Assembly: GCF_014652275.1 (NCBI RefSeq)
Contig: NZ_BMYM01000001.1
Location: forward strand, 372,001-436,000
Direction of reading: 5' to 3'
DNA: 64,000 nt
Source of the DNA: Parahalioglobus pacificus
GTDB lineage: Bacteria; Pseudomonadota; Gammaproteobacteria; Pseudomonadales; Halieaceae
The position numbers and the translations under genes were made by a program. Under the pieces are notes generated by a model, which saw only the letters and a program-made list of their open reading frames with translations, did no database searches and was not told the origin of the DNA. Shown here piece by piece: positions 55,102-63,103 of the stretch (its first letter is position 1; each line of letters starts with the position of its first letter).

Positions 55102-55590
55102 TTAAAGCAACCCTTTGATATCTAACAAATTTTTCCTTGCCCTAGCGATCCTGCTCATGATGGTCCCCACGGGAACCTGCAAAATCTCGGCCGCCTCCGC
55201 ATAGGTTTTACCCTCTACGGTTACCAGGGTCAGCGCCAGGCGCTGTTCATCTGGCAGTGTTTCCAGTGCCTGTGACAGCCGCTGGAGCTTAACTTCAACG
55301 CCGGCGACATGTTCCGCTGAATCTACAGTTTCTTCTTTAGAATCAGTAGCTTGGACATGTCTTTGGCGTACATCTCTGGCGCGAATCTCGTCAATCCAGA
55401 CGTTCTTACAGACCCTGTAGGCCCACTTACTGACGTGGGCGTCCTGCGGCATGCCTTTCTCCAGCAGGCGCTCTACTGTGGCTTGCAGCAGATCGTCTGC
55501 GTCTGCAGCCTGACCTGCCAGCGACAGGCAGAAGCGCCGAAGGCCGCTTAAATCGGCCAGTAATGCCTGTCGTTGGTCGTCTGAAAGCAC
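55102..55590 (-). CDS. ECF-type RNA polymerase sigma factor
   Basis: A 162-residue ECF sigma: region 2 (FCLSLAGQAADADDLLQATV, then KWAYRVCKNVWIDEIRARD) and region 4 (LPDEQRLALTLVTVEGKTYA, then EILQVPVGTIMSRIARAR). No extra C-terminal domain. It is divergent from the tetrad-repeat subtilase gene, with a palindrome and an ECF-like promoter between them, so that protease is its likely target along with its own operon. Confidence 0.92.
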   Translation of the reverse strand: MLSDDQRQALLADLSGLRRFCLSLAGQAADADDLLQATVERLLEKGMPQDAHVSKWAYRVCKNVWIDEIRARDVRQRHVQATDSKEETVDSAEHVAGVEVKLQRLSQALETLPDEQRLALTLVTVEGKTYAEAAEILQVPVGTIMSRIARARKNLLDIKGLL

Positions 55591-55637
55591 GTGATTCGCT
55601 TATCTGTTAGTATGAGAACGAGTGAGCGGCGGATTTT

Positions 55638-55654
55638 ATTCCATGTCATGGAAT
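55638..55654. promoter_or_regulatory. 17-bp palindrome between sigma and protease genes
   Basis: ATTCCAT-GTC-ATGGAAT, 7-bp perfect arms, 48 bases upstream of the sigma start and overlapping the -35-like element used toward the protease. It may be a repressor site or symmetric promoter elements. Confidence 0.45.
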
Positions 55655-55678
55655 TTATCTGCACGCGTGACCGTCTTC
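55650..55678 (+). promoter_or_regulatory. Candidate ECF promoter of the subtilase gene
   Basis: GGAATT (55650-55655), 17 bases, GTCTTC (55673-55678). This resembles the RpoE-type GGAACTT / GTCTAA pair and reads toward the protease gene at 55732. Start would be near 55684. Confidence 0.4.
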
Positions 55679-55731
55679 TATATACCTTTATCACTCTAAT
55701 CCGCGGCGAGCTATACGCGCGGGAGCAACCG

Positions 55732-57630
55732 ATGCCGATGACTGATTCAGACCAAACAATGCATAGCCAGCGCCGCATAACCGCGGGTACTGCTCTGTGG
55801 GCGCGCTCGCTGGCGCTGGTGCTGGCGATAGGCGGGGCTGTGCCCACCGCCCTGGCGCAAGATGAGCTTACGGTTGGCGGGCGCGTCGAGGTGGAAGAAG
55901 TCGTCGAAGAAGCCGTTGAAGAGCAGGTAGCTGAAGTTGTCGAGGAAAACGTTGAAGACGACACTCAGGAACAGGTTGAGGAGTCCATAGCGGACGCCGT
56001 GACCGAACAGGTCGAGGACCGAATCGCCGATGCGCAGGAACTCTCGGTGGGTGGGCGCACGGAAATCACGGTTGAAGAGAGTGTAGAGGAGCAGGTCGAG
56101 GACGCGCTGGAAGATGACATCAGCGCAGGTGTCGAGGACGCGATCGAAGATGCGGTGCAAGCCACTGTTGCGGAAAACCTGGAGAACGAAGTTGGCCAGG
56201 ATATCGAGGACAGCATCGAAGAAACCATCGCCGACAATGTTGAAGTCTCGGTTCAGGACACCGTAGAAGAAGCGGTAGAGAGCGAAATTGAAAACACCGT
56301 TGTTGAGAATATCGAGGAATCAGTTGAGACAGAGGTGGAAGAAAGCGTGGCCGAAGCGGTGGAACAGGATCTCGAGGAGAATGTCGAGGAGTCTGTCGCT
56401 GAGATCGTGGAAGACAACGCGGAGCAGGCTGTCGAGGTCGCGCTGGAAGACAGCGTGTCTACTAAGTTAGAAGGGTCGGTTGAAGAAAACCTTGAAGTGG
56501 CTGCTGTCACTGCCGTGGAAGGTCGTATCGAAAACGAAATCGATTCCGTCATCGAAGACATAGAAAGTGCGCTGGATGTGGACGAGCGTCGCATTCGCCG
56601 CGGCCAGTGGCTGGTGATGGCGGAGCCGGATGTCTTCGAAGAACTGGCGGACGAGGGTTATATCTTTGACGCCATCACCGATTTGCCCGGGATGGGCATG
56701 CGTTTGGCTGAAGTGGCGGCGCCTGCCAGCTTCGACATCTCAACCGCGCGTCAGGGCGTGTTTGATGTTGTTGGCAGCGATCGTGCGCAGGTCGACCTCA
56801 ACCACTTTTACACAGCGGGCACACCCGACAGTACACACTCCGAAGGTGGCGTGGCACCGCGTGATGCCATTGCATTCCCCGCTGATACCGCGGATCTCGA
56901 TCTGAAGATTGGCATGCTCGATAGCCGTGTGGATACTGCTCACCCCTCGCTGGCGGCTGCGAATATTGAAGCACGCTCATTTGTAGCTCAGGGCGCCGAT
57001 GAGCCGGCCTTCCACGGAACGGCCGTGGCGTCCATTATCGCCGCCGATGGCGAGCTTCAGGGGCTGGCCCCCCAAACGCAATTGTATGCAGCCTCGGTGT
57101 TTGAGGATGACACTGAGCGCGGCGAAATCGCCAGCACCGTCAGTTTGGTTCGCGCCCTGGACTGGTTGATTTCCTCCGGTGTGGATGCGGTCAATATCAG
57201 TCTTGCCGGCCCACCCAATAGGTTATTGGAAGCCGCGCTTTCGCGCGTATCCGAACGAGACGTGATGGTGCTTGCCGCAGCGGGCAACGGCGGACCCATG
57301 GCGGAGCCGATGTACCCTGCGGCTTACGAGTCGGTAGTGGCTGTGACCGCGGTCGATACCGGTGGCAGAGTCTTCCGCCTGGCAAACCGTGGTGACTACC
57401 TGGATTTGGCAGCGCCCGGCGTTGACTTGCGTCACGCGCAGGCCGGCGGCGGTTATGTGGCTTCTTCAGGCACCTCGTTCGCCGTGCCCTTTGCGGTGAC
57501 GGCGGCAGCCCGCCTCAAGCATGTTGCACCGAATGAAGATGTAATCGCACAGTTGTTCGACGGGGCGCAGGACCTGGGACCGCCCGGACGCGATGAAATC
57601 TATGGGTATGGGCTGCTGAATCCGCAGTAG
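55732..57630 (+). CDS. Secreted S8 subtilase with a long acidic four-residue repeat domain
   Basis: A 632-residue protein. Residues 1-42 form a signal peptide (cleavage near TALA-QD). Residues 51-285 consist of a four-residue repeat, [VIL]-[EA]-[ED]-x, very acidic, with two LxVGGR modules (47-51 and 105-109). Residues about 290-632 are an S8 peptidase: Asp397 in IGMLDSRVD, His428 in FHGTAVAS, oxyanion Asn519 in AAAGNGGP and Ser582 in SSGTSFAVP, so the catalytic set is complete. ATG 55732 follows GGGAG; earlier in-frame starts would bury the signal. Divergent from the ECF sigma gene and convergent with a predicted outer-membrane barrel. Possible roles: a surface or periplasmic protease held by its acidic spacer. 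Confidence 0.88.
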   Translation: MPMTDSDQTMHSQRRITAGTALWARSLALVLAIGGAVPTALAQDELTVGGRVEVEEVVEEAVEEQVAEVVEENVEDDTQEQVEESIADAVTEQVEDRIADAQELSVGGRTEITVEESVEEQVEDALEDDISAGVEDAIEDAVQATVAENLENEVGQDIEDSIEETIADNVEVSVQDTVEEAVESEIENTVVENIEESVETEVEESVAEAVEQDLEENVEESVAEIVEDNAEQAVEVALEDSVSTKLEGSVEENLEVAAVTAVEGRIENEIDSVIEDIESALDVDERRIRRGQWLVMAEPDVFEELADEGYIFDAITDLPGMGMRLAEVAAPASFDISTARQGVFDVVGSDRAQVDLNHFYTAGTPDSTHSEGGVAPRDAIAFPADTADLDLKIGMLDSRVDTAHPSLAAANIEARSFVAQGADEPAFHGTAVASIIAADGELQGLAPQTQLYAASVFEDDTERGEIASTVSLVRALDWLISSGVDAVNISLAGPPNRLLEAALSRVSERDVMVLAAAGNGGPMAEPMYPAAYESVVAVTAVDTGGRVFRLANRGDYLDLAAPGVDLRHAQAGGGYVASSGTSFAVPFAVTAAARLKHVAPNEDVIAQLFDGAQDLGPPGRDEIYGYGLLNPQ

Positions 57631-57636
57631 CAACGG

Positions 57637-58563
57637 CTACCAGCTGTACAGCATGCGGGTGCCGACGATCGTTTGCGTGTAGTCGGCCACTGGCAAGTTC
57701 GAGTCGTAATCACCGTAACCCCCATAAATCTGCCAAGTGAAGCGCTGTGTTAAGGGGATTTCCACATCTACCTTCCACCGGCTGCGGGATTCCTCCCGCT
57801 CCTCGCCAATGCTGGGCGTTACACCCGTGAAGTCGCGATCTTCGTAGCGCCACGCAAGCTCCAGCTTGTTCAGTAATGAGAACATCTCGAAACGCTGTAT
57901 GTAGCGAACCTTGAGGTTATGAGACTGGAAGTCGAAACGCTCGGCTTCCGCATCCTCTTCACGGAACTGATAGCCAACGTTAAAGTAGCTGCGCAAACCG
58001 CGCCGGAAAAAGTAAACGTCCAACTCGCCCGCATGTGCCAGGGCATCGCGCTCGGGTCTGTCTTCAATAGTTTTTGCCAGGTATACGTAGGCTGCACGAC
58101 CAAACCAGCGCTTGCTGAGGAATCCTGACACAGACGGTGATAGGCGCCAAAGCTCAAGGAAGGCCTCACCGTCCAGACGGGCATTGATGTAGTAAGCAGA
58201 CAGGCCAGTGTTCACATCGCCAAGATCTACTGCGAAGTCAGTGCCGAGAATGTGCGTCTGTCTGTCTACTTGGGAAAACTCATCGTACTTGGCATTGCCC
58301 AAATCGTAAGTGATCGACAGGTCGGCGCTTTGGCCCAGCGGTATGTCGACGCCAGCGCCCAGATCCAGCAGTAGCGCATAGTCTTCTTCGCCGCTAGTCG
58401 CGTCCACTTCCTCCACCGAAACATTGGTGTCGTACTCGGCGCCGACGGCAACGTCTGCTGAAAAAGTCGGGCCCGCCGGCGGTGCATCCTTTGACTGGGC
58501 AGCACTGCCCTGGCTCGCAAGGGTGGCAAGAGTCGTGAGGGCAATGGTGAGGCTGCGGCGCAT
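57637..58563 (-). CDS. Predicted outer-membrane beta-barrel protein
   Basis: A 308-residue exported protein: signal peptide (MRRSLTIALTTLATLASQGS, cleavage near SAA-QS), then alternating aromatic/hydrophobic strands typical of a barrel (SADVAVGAEYDTNVSVEEVD, GLSAYYINARLDGEAF, RSYFNVGYQFREED) ending in an aromatic residue (RMLYSW). It resembles outer-membrane proteins of the surface-exposed or DUF560-like kind, but I cannot name a family. It converges on the tetrad-repeat protease gene with only six bases between stops. ATG 58563 gives the signal; an in-frame start lies at 58587. Confidence 0.72.
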   Translation of the reverse strand: MRRSLTIALTTLATLASQGSAAQSKDAPPAGPTFSADVAVGAEYDTNVSVEEVDATSGEEDYALLLDLGAGVDIPLGQSADLSITYDLGNAKYDEFSQVDRQTHILGTDFAVDLGDVNTGLSAYYINARLDGEAFLELWRLSPSVSGFLSKRWFGRAAYVYLAKTIEDRPERDALAHAGELDVYFFRRGLRSYFNVGYQFREEDAEAERFDFQSHNLKVRYIQRFEMFSLLNKLELAWRYEDRDFTGVTPSIGEEREESRSRWKVDVEIPLTQRFTWQIYGGYGDYDSNLPVADYTQTIVGTRMLYSW

Positions 58564-58745
58564 GGCGGGCAGTGTACACGCGCGCAATCACTGGCGCAGC
58601 ACTCAATGCTTGTTTTCAGCGAACAGAAGGCTGGGCGCATCTAATTCTCCAGGATCAAGTGACACCGGTTTCAACACAGCGCGGTGGCGGGCGTTAGCGG
58701 TAGTGTTAGAATTCGCGCTTTGCGAATATTTCGATAGAGGTCCCT

Positions 58746-59033
58746 ATGTCAGACGAGCAGAGCAACCAGCACTACGCGTGCATGAACCGTTTCATTGAGC
58801 TGGCCAATGAGCTGAAGGACGAAGGCATGCCTGTCGCCGTAGTCTCCTGGGCAATGATGACGGCATCAGCCCATTACTCTACCTACTCTGTTGCCGGCAA
58901 CACGGGTGGCTTGAACGATTCAGGGATAGAAAAAATCACCGACGCGTACCGCCAGCAATTGAAGCAGGTGCAGGAAGTGAAGAAGGCGGAGATTGAAGCC
59001 CGCGGTGGTGAGATCCAACAAAAAGACGCCTGA
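58746..59033 (+). CDS. DUF3144 family protein
   Basis: A 95-residue protein with the DUF3144 pattern: NRFIELANELKDEGMPVAVV, SWAMMTASAHYSTYSVAGNT and IEKITDAYRQQLKQVQEVKK. Cytosolic, helical, function unknown. GAGG Shine-Dalgarno. It stands alone, convergent with the GGDEF-EAL gene. Confidence 0.88.
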   Translation: MSDEQSNQHYACMNRFIELANELKDEGMPVAVVSWAMMTASAHYSTYSVAGNTGGLNDSGIEKITDAYRQQLKQVQEVKKAEIEARGGEIQQKDA

Positions 59034-59050
59034 TTTGTCTCGGGGCTCGG

Positions 59051-61387
59051 CTATCGCTGTGCGAATGCAACGCCCCGGTTTAACTGCCGAATCTGATCGT
59101 CGAAGCTCCGCTCTTTGAGCATGGGTATCAGTGCGTCAGCCGGCACCGGCTTGCTGAACAGATAACCCTGAATGATGGCCGCGCCATGTTCCGTGAGGAA
59201 TTGGTATTGGCTGCCCGTCTCCACGCCCTCAGCCACCAGTTCCAGGTTTAGGCTGTTGGCCATCGCAATGATCGCCGCAACGAGGTTGGCATTGCGCTGG
59301 CTTTTGCCAATGTCCATCACAAAGCTACGATCAATCTTCAACTCATCCAGCGGAAAGCGCGTGAGATAGCTGAGTGATGAGTAGCCGGTGCCGAAGTCGT
59401 CGATGGACAGCCGCACGCCGATGTTCTTCAAGCTCTGAAGGGTAACCACCGTATCCTGCGAGCCGTCCATCATAATGCCTTCGGTCAGCTCCAGCTCAAG
59501 CGCCGACGCGTCCAGACCCGATTGAGCAAGGGCAGACTCGACATCGCTCACCAACATCGGGCTGATTTGCAAAGCCGACAGGTTCACGGAAACGCGGCTC
59601 AACTCAAGCCCCCGGGCTTGGAATTCGGCAAGCTGTCGGCAGGCTTCGTTAAGGCCCCAGTTCCCCAGTTGACTGATGAGTCCGATCTCTTCCGCGATAG
59701 GGATGAACTTGTAGGGTGGAATCAGTCCCTGTTCAGGATGTTCCCAGCGCATCAGGGCTTCGGCGCCAATGATATTACCCGTGTGCGTATCAACCTGCGG
59801 TTGGTAATGCAGCACCATCTGTCCCCGCTCGATGGCCCGGCGCAGATCAGTTTCCAACCGCAGCCGCTCTACACCGGCAGCGCCCATGGCGCTGTCATAG
59901 AACAGGTAGTTGTTCTTGCCCTGCTTCTTGGCGTGGTACATGGCGGTATCGGCAGCTTTGAGCAGCCCCTCTGTGTCGCCGCCATCGTCGGGAGCCACAG
60001 CAATGCCGATACTGGGTGTCACGATAATTTCATGACCATCGATGTTCATGGGTGTGGTCAGCGAGTCAAGCAGTCGCTGTGCGACCAATGCGGCAGATTC
60101 GGGCTTGTCGATCTGGTTGAGCACCACGGTGAACTCATCGCCGCCCAGCCGCGAGACATCAATGCGTGACTCAGAATCCACGTAGTGTGCAACCACATCA
60201 CTTTCGCGCACACAGCCGGAGAGACGGTGTGCAACTTCCTGTAGTAGTTGATCGCCGGCGCTGTGGCCCAGCGAGTCGTTGATACGCTTAAAGTTATCAA
60301 GGTCGAGAAACAACAGCGCCAAGGGCTGCTTGTTGCGTCGGGCCATGCGCAGTAACAGGCTGAGTTGTTCCGCAAACAGACGTCGATTAGGCAGTGCTGT
60401 GAGGCTGTCGAAGTACGCCATCTGGCGCAGTCGATCCTTGGTTTCCGTGACTTCCTTAACGGCCTTGTTCAGTTCCGCATTTCTTTTTGATAATTGCTCA
60501 GTGCGTTCTTCAACCTTCATGGACAGCAATTGGTGATCGACGTCCATCTGCGACTTATAGGTATTCAGTCCTGCGATGATGCCGTTGAGTACGCGGGCAA
60601 TTTCAGCCAGGTCGCCGGCGCTGGACTCATCAACTTTCTCCACCATCTTTCCTGAGGCTATATCGTCAGCGACTTTGGCAAGACGCCCCAGCGGTGCGGT
60701 GATACGGCGGGTGATCAGTGAGATAACAAATGCGCTGAACAGAATTACCAATAATCCAATGGCGGCGGAGCTGGCCACGGTACCCAGCGTTTGATAGCGC
60801 AGCAGCACGCTGCTCATTTCAATATCCAGATACCCAATTACGTACAGGCTGCGCGCAGAGTCCCGTTCCGACAGCGCCAGGCCAAAGGATTCCCCGGTTA
60901 CACCAGTTTCGAAAGGATTGATAACGGAGCTTATCGGCCGAGTGATGTGGTTCACCCGCTCGCCAAGGCTGGCGATAGTGAGCAACAGCTGATTAGGTGG
61001 TGTGACGTCGGCGCGTCGCACGGCGCCTGTGGTTTGTAGTGGCCCCGCCTCACCGCGCAATGATTCGAAACTGGGCTTACCCTCACCCTCAGACCAGGGT
61101 GCAGAGCGCTCACCGACTTCCTCGCCCGTTGCATCAAACAGTCGTACTCGCCGCAGGGCGGGTGACAGCGTCATCAGCTGCGACAGGTTCTGGCTGATGG
61201 CCGTTTTGTCATTGAAGTACAAAGCCAGTTGCAGCTGAGGCATGCCTGCAATCGCAGTGACCACCTCTCGCGAAATTTCGTCCCGCTGATAGTGGTACTC
61301 ACGCTCGCCGATAAAAATCGTGAGTAGCGTCGTCGCGCCGACGGCAATTACCCAAATGAGCGTGTTGATCTTGCCTGAAATTGTCAC
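59051..61387 (-). CDS. Membrane GGDEF-EAL protein (cyclic di-GMP synthase/phosphodiesterase)
   Basis: A 778-residue protein: an N-terminal helix (INTLIWVIAVGATTLLTIFI), a periplasmic sensor of about 160 residues, a second helix near 215-235, HAMP, a coiled-coil, then GGDEF and EAL. The GGDEF loop is intact (RLGGDEF), though about 12 extra residues sit before it. The EAL domain is complete: GAEALMRWEHP, VNLSALQ, LELTEG, SIDDFGTGYSS, ELKIDRSFV and VAEGVET. It likely makes and degrades cyclic di-GMP under periplasmic control. GTG 61387 with GGAGA is preferred; an upstream start at 61450 adds 21 unlikely residues. Confidence 0.92.
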   Translation of the reverse strand: MTISGKINTLIWVIAVGATTLLTIFIGEREYHYQRDEISREVVTAIAGMPQLQLALYFNDKTAISQNLSQLMTLSPALRRVRLFDATGEEVGERSAPWSEGEGKPSFESLRGEAGPLQTTGAVRRADVTPPNQLLLTIASLGERVNHITRPISSVINPFETGVTGESFGLALSERDSARSLYVIGYLDIEMSSVLLRYQTLGTVASSAAIGLLVILFSAFVISLITRRITAPLGRLAKVADDIASGKMVEKVDESSAGDLAEIARVLNGIIAGLNTYKSQMDVDHQLLSMKVEERTEQLSKRNAELNKAVKEVTETKDRLRQMAYFDSLTALPNRRLFAEQLSLLLRMARRNKQPLALLFLDLDNFKRINDSLGHSAGDQLLQEVAHRLSGCVRESDVVAHYVDSESRIDVSRLGGDEFTVVLNQIDKPESAALVAQRLLDSLTTPMNIDGHEIIVTPSIGIAVAPDDGGDTEGLLKAADTAMYHAKKQGKNNYLFYDSAMGAAGVERLRLETDLRRAIERGQMVLHYQPQVDTHTGNIIGAEALMRWEHPEQGLIPPYKFIPIAEEIGLISQLGNWGLNEACRQLAEFQARGLELSRVSVNLSALQISPMLVSDVESALAQSGLDASALELELTEGIMMDGSQDTVVTLQSLKNIGVRLSIDDFGTGYSSLSYLTRFPLDELKIDRSFVMDIGKSQRNANLVAAIIAMANSLNLELVAEGVETGSQYQFLTEHGAAIIQGYLFSKPVPADALIPMLKERSFDDQIRQLNRGVAFAQR

Positions 61388-61519
61388 TGCACTGTCTCCG
61401 ACGTCAGGCTTTGCGGCTACCCGAAAGCAGCGCCGCGCTGCGTAAGGCAAACGCTAGCACGGTGCTTTTTGAGACGGCAATTGATGATTGGTAAAAAGGC
61501 CAGATTGTTGCTGCGCCAG

Positions 61520-63040
61520 CTATCGGTACCTGTCGTGTGTGATGGCGTCGGGATGCAGCGACGCTAGGGATTCGGGAAGACCAATCTCGTTAATCACCTG
61601 GGCATGTTCTCTTCGCAGTTGGGCAGGCTCCCGCACCCCGCAACTGTGCGCGATGATCTCAACTTCATGCTGAAGATTGGCCGCGTAGCTCGCCACCCGC
61701 GTTGCTTTATTTGTGGGGTCAAGCCCCTTCTGCAGGTCAGGATCATGGGTAGTGATGCCTGTGGGGCAGGTGTTCTTATTGCACTGCAGTGCCTGTATGC
61801 AACCCAGTGCAAACATGAACCCGCGGGCGGAATTCACGCAGTCGGCGCCCAGGCAAAGCGCAGCAGCCACGCCAGAGGGGTTAATCATTTTGCCTGAGCA
61901 GATGACGCGTATTCGCGAACGCAGCCCGTACTCCACCAGTTTGTCGACGACCAGTGGCAGGCTTCGCTTGATGGGTAAACCCATGTAGTCCATCAGGCTT
62001 TGTGGCGCAGCACCGGTGCCGCCATCTGCGCTATCGACGGTGATGAAGTCTGGCGCATAGGCCAGCCCTTTATCGTGAATCGCCACGCAGAACTCATCCA
62101 ACCATTGGGCCTGGCCAATGACGCATTTTATGCCTGCGGGAATGCCGGTCAGTTCTCGCACGTGGTGAATCATGGTTAGCAGTTCATCGATAGTGCCGAT
62201 GTCTGTGTGGCGATTAGGGCTAATGGAATCTTCGCCCTCAGGAATGTGGCGTGTAGACGCGATAATCTCGGTGACCTTTTCGCCCGGCAATATTCCACCC
62301 TTGCCGGGTTTGGCGCCCTGAGACAGCTTTATCTCGATCATTTTGACGGATTCGTGAGCGGCAACAGCCGCGAGCTTTTCGTCGCTAAGACTGCCATCTG
62401 CGTTGCGCACACCGTACTTGGCCGTACCGATCTGGAAAACCAGATCGCACCCGCCCTCGAGGTGAAAGGGCGACAGTGCGCCTTCACCCGTATTCAGCCA
62501 GATGCCGGCCTGGGCGGCACCTATGGAGAGCGCCTTGATTGCTGGCGCGGAGAGGGCGCCGAAGCTCATGGCGGAGATGTTGAAGAAGGCCGAGGTTGTG
62601 TACGGAGCGCGTGCGTAGCCTTCGCCGAAACTCAGTTGGCCCCTTTCTTTTATCTGTTCTTCCAATGGTGGGAACAGGCCGTTCAGGAACAGGTAATCCC
62701 CGGGTGTGTTCAGTGGATGGGTGGAGCCGAAGGCGATGGTGGAGTCCACGTTCTTGGAGGCCCTGTACACCCAGGAGCGCTGCGCTCTATTAAATGGGAG
62801 CTCCTCCCGGTCCAGCGCAAAGAAGTACTGCCGGAAGAACTCACCCAGATGTTCAAAGAAGTACCGGAAGCGTCCAATGATAGGATAGTTTCTGCGAATG
62901 GTGTGCTGTGTTTGGGTGATATCCACAACATACATGTACAGCAGCACCAGTGCGCCGGCGCCAAGCAAAAATGCGAACAGCAGTACGCTTAACTCCAAGA
63001 AGCCCACCGCGAAAGCGTGGATAGTGCTCATTGTTTCCAT
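61520..63040 (-). CDS. Membrane-bound glutamate synthase-like FMN protein
   Basis: A 506-residue protein. One N-terminal helix (about residues 8-38) leads into a glutamate-synthase large-subunit FMN barrel (GltS_FMN) with the glycine-rich GGTGAAPQSLMDYMGLP and the Cys set CIQALQCNKNTCPTG that binds an Fe-S cluster in GltB. The amidotransferase and C-terminal gltB domains are absent, so this is the stand-alone class of FMN-binding GltS-like proteins; the reaction is not established. Near-perfect TAAGGAGGT Shine-Dalgarno. The next gene downstream is a divergent GGDEF-EAL, not a partner. Confidence 0.9.
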   Translation of the reverse strand: METMSTIHAFAVGFLELSVLLFAFLLGAGALVLLYMYVVDITQTQHTIRRNYPIIGRFRYFFEHLGEFFRQYFFALDREELPFNRAQRSWVYRASKNVDSTIAFGSTHPLNTPGDYLFLNGLFPPLEEQIKERGQLSFGEGYARAPYTTSAFFNISAMSFGALSAPAIKALSIGAAQAGIWLNTGEGALSPFHLEGGCDLVFQIGTAKYGVRNADGSLSDEKLAAVAAHESVKMIEIKLSQGAKPGKGGILPGEKVTEIIASTRHIPEGEDSISPNRHTDIGTIDELLTMIHHVRELTGIPAGIKCVIGQAQWLDEFCVAIHDKGLAYAPDFITVDSADGGTGAAPQSLMDYMGLPIKRSLPLVVDKLVEYGLRSRIRVICSGKMINPSGVAAALCLGADCVNSARGFMFALGCIQALQCNKNTCPTGITTHDPDLQKGLDPTNKATRVASYAANLQHEVEIIAHSCGVREPAQLRREHAQVINEIGLPESLASLHPDAITHDRYR

Positions 63041-63103
63041 GCGTTGTTACCTCCTTACCCGACGGGTTGGTTGAGTGTCCGCGACTGGTTGACTAGCGCA
63101 ACA

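Noticed and set aside
55747-56594. Long minus-strand frames opposite the subtilase repeat domain
   Set aside because: They arise because the 12-base periodic DNA of the four-residue repeat leaves several frames open; their translations are low-complexity and lack start signals.
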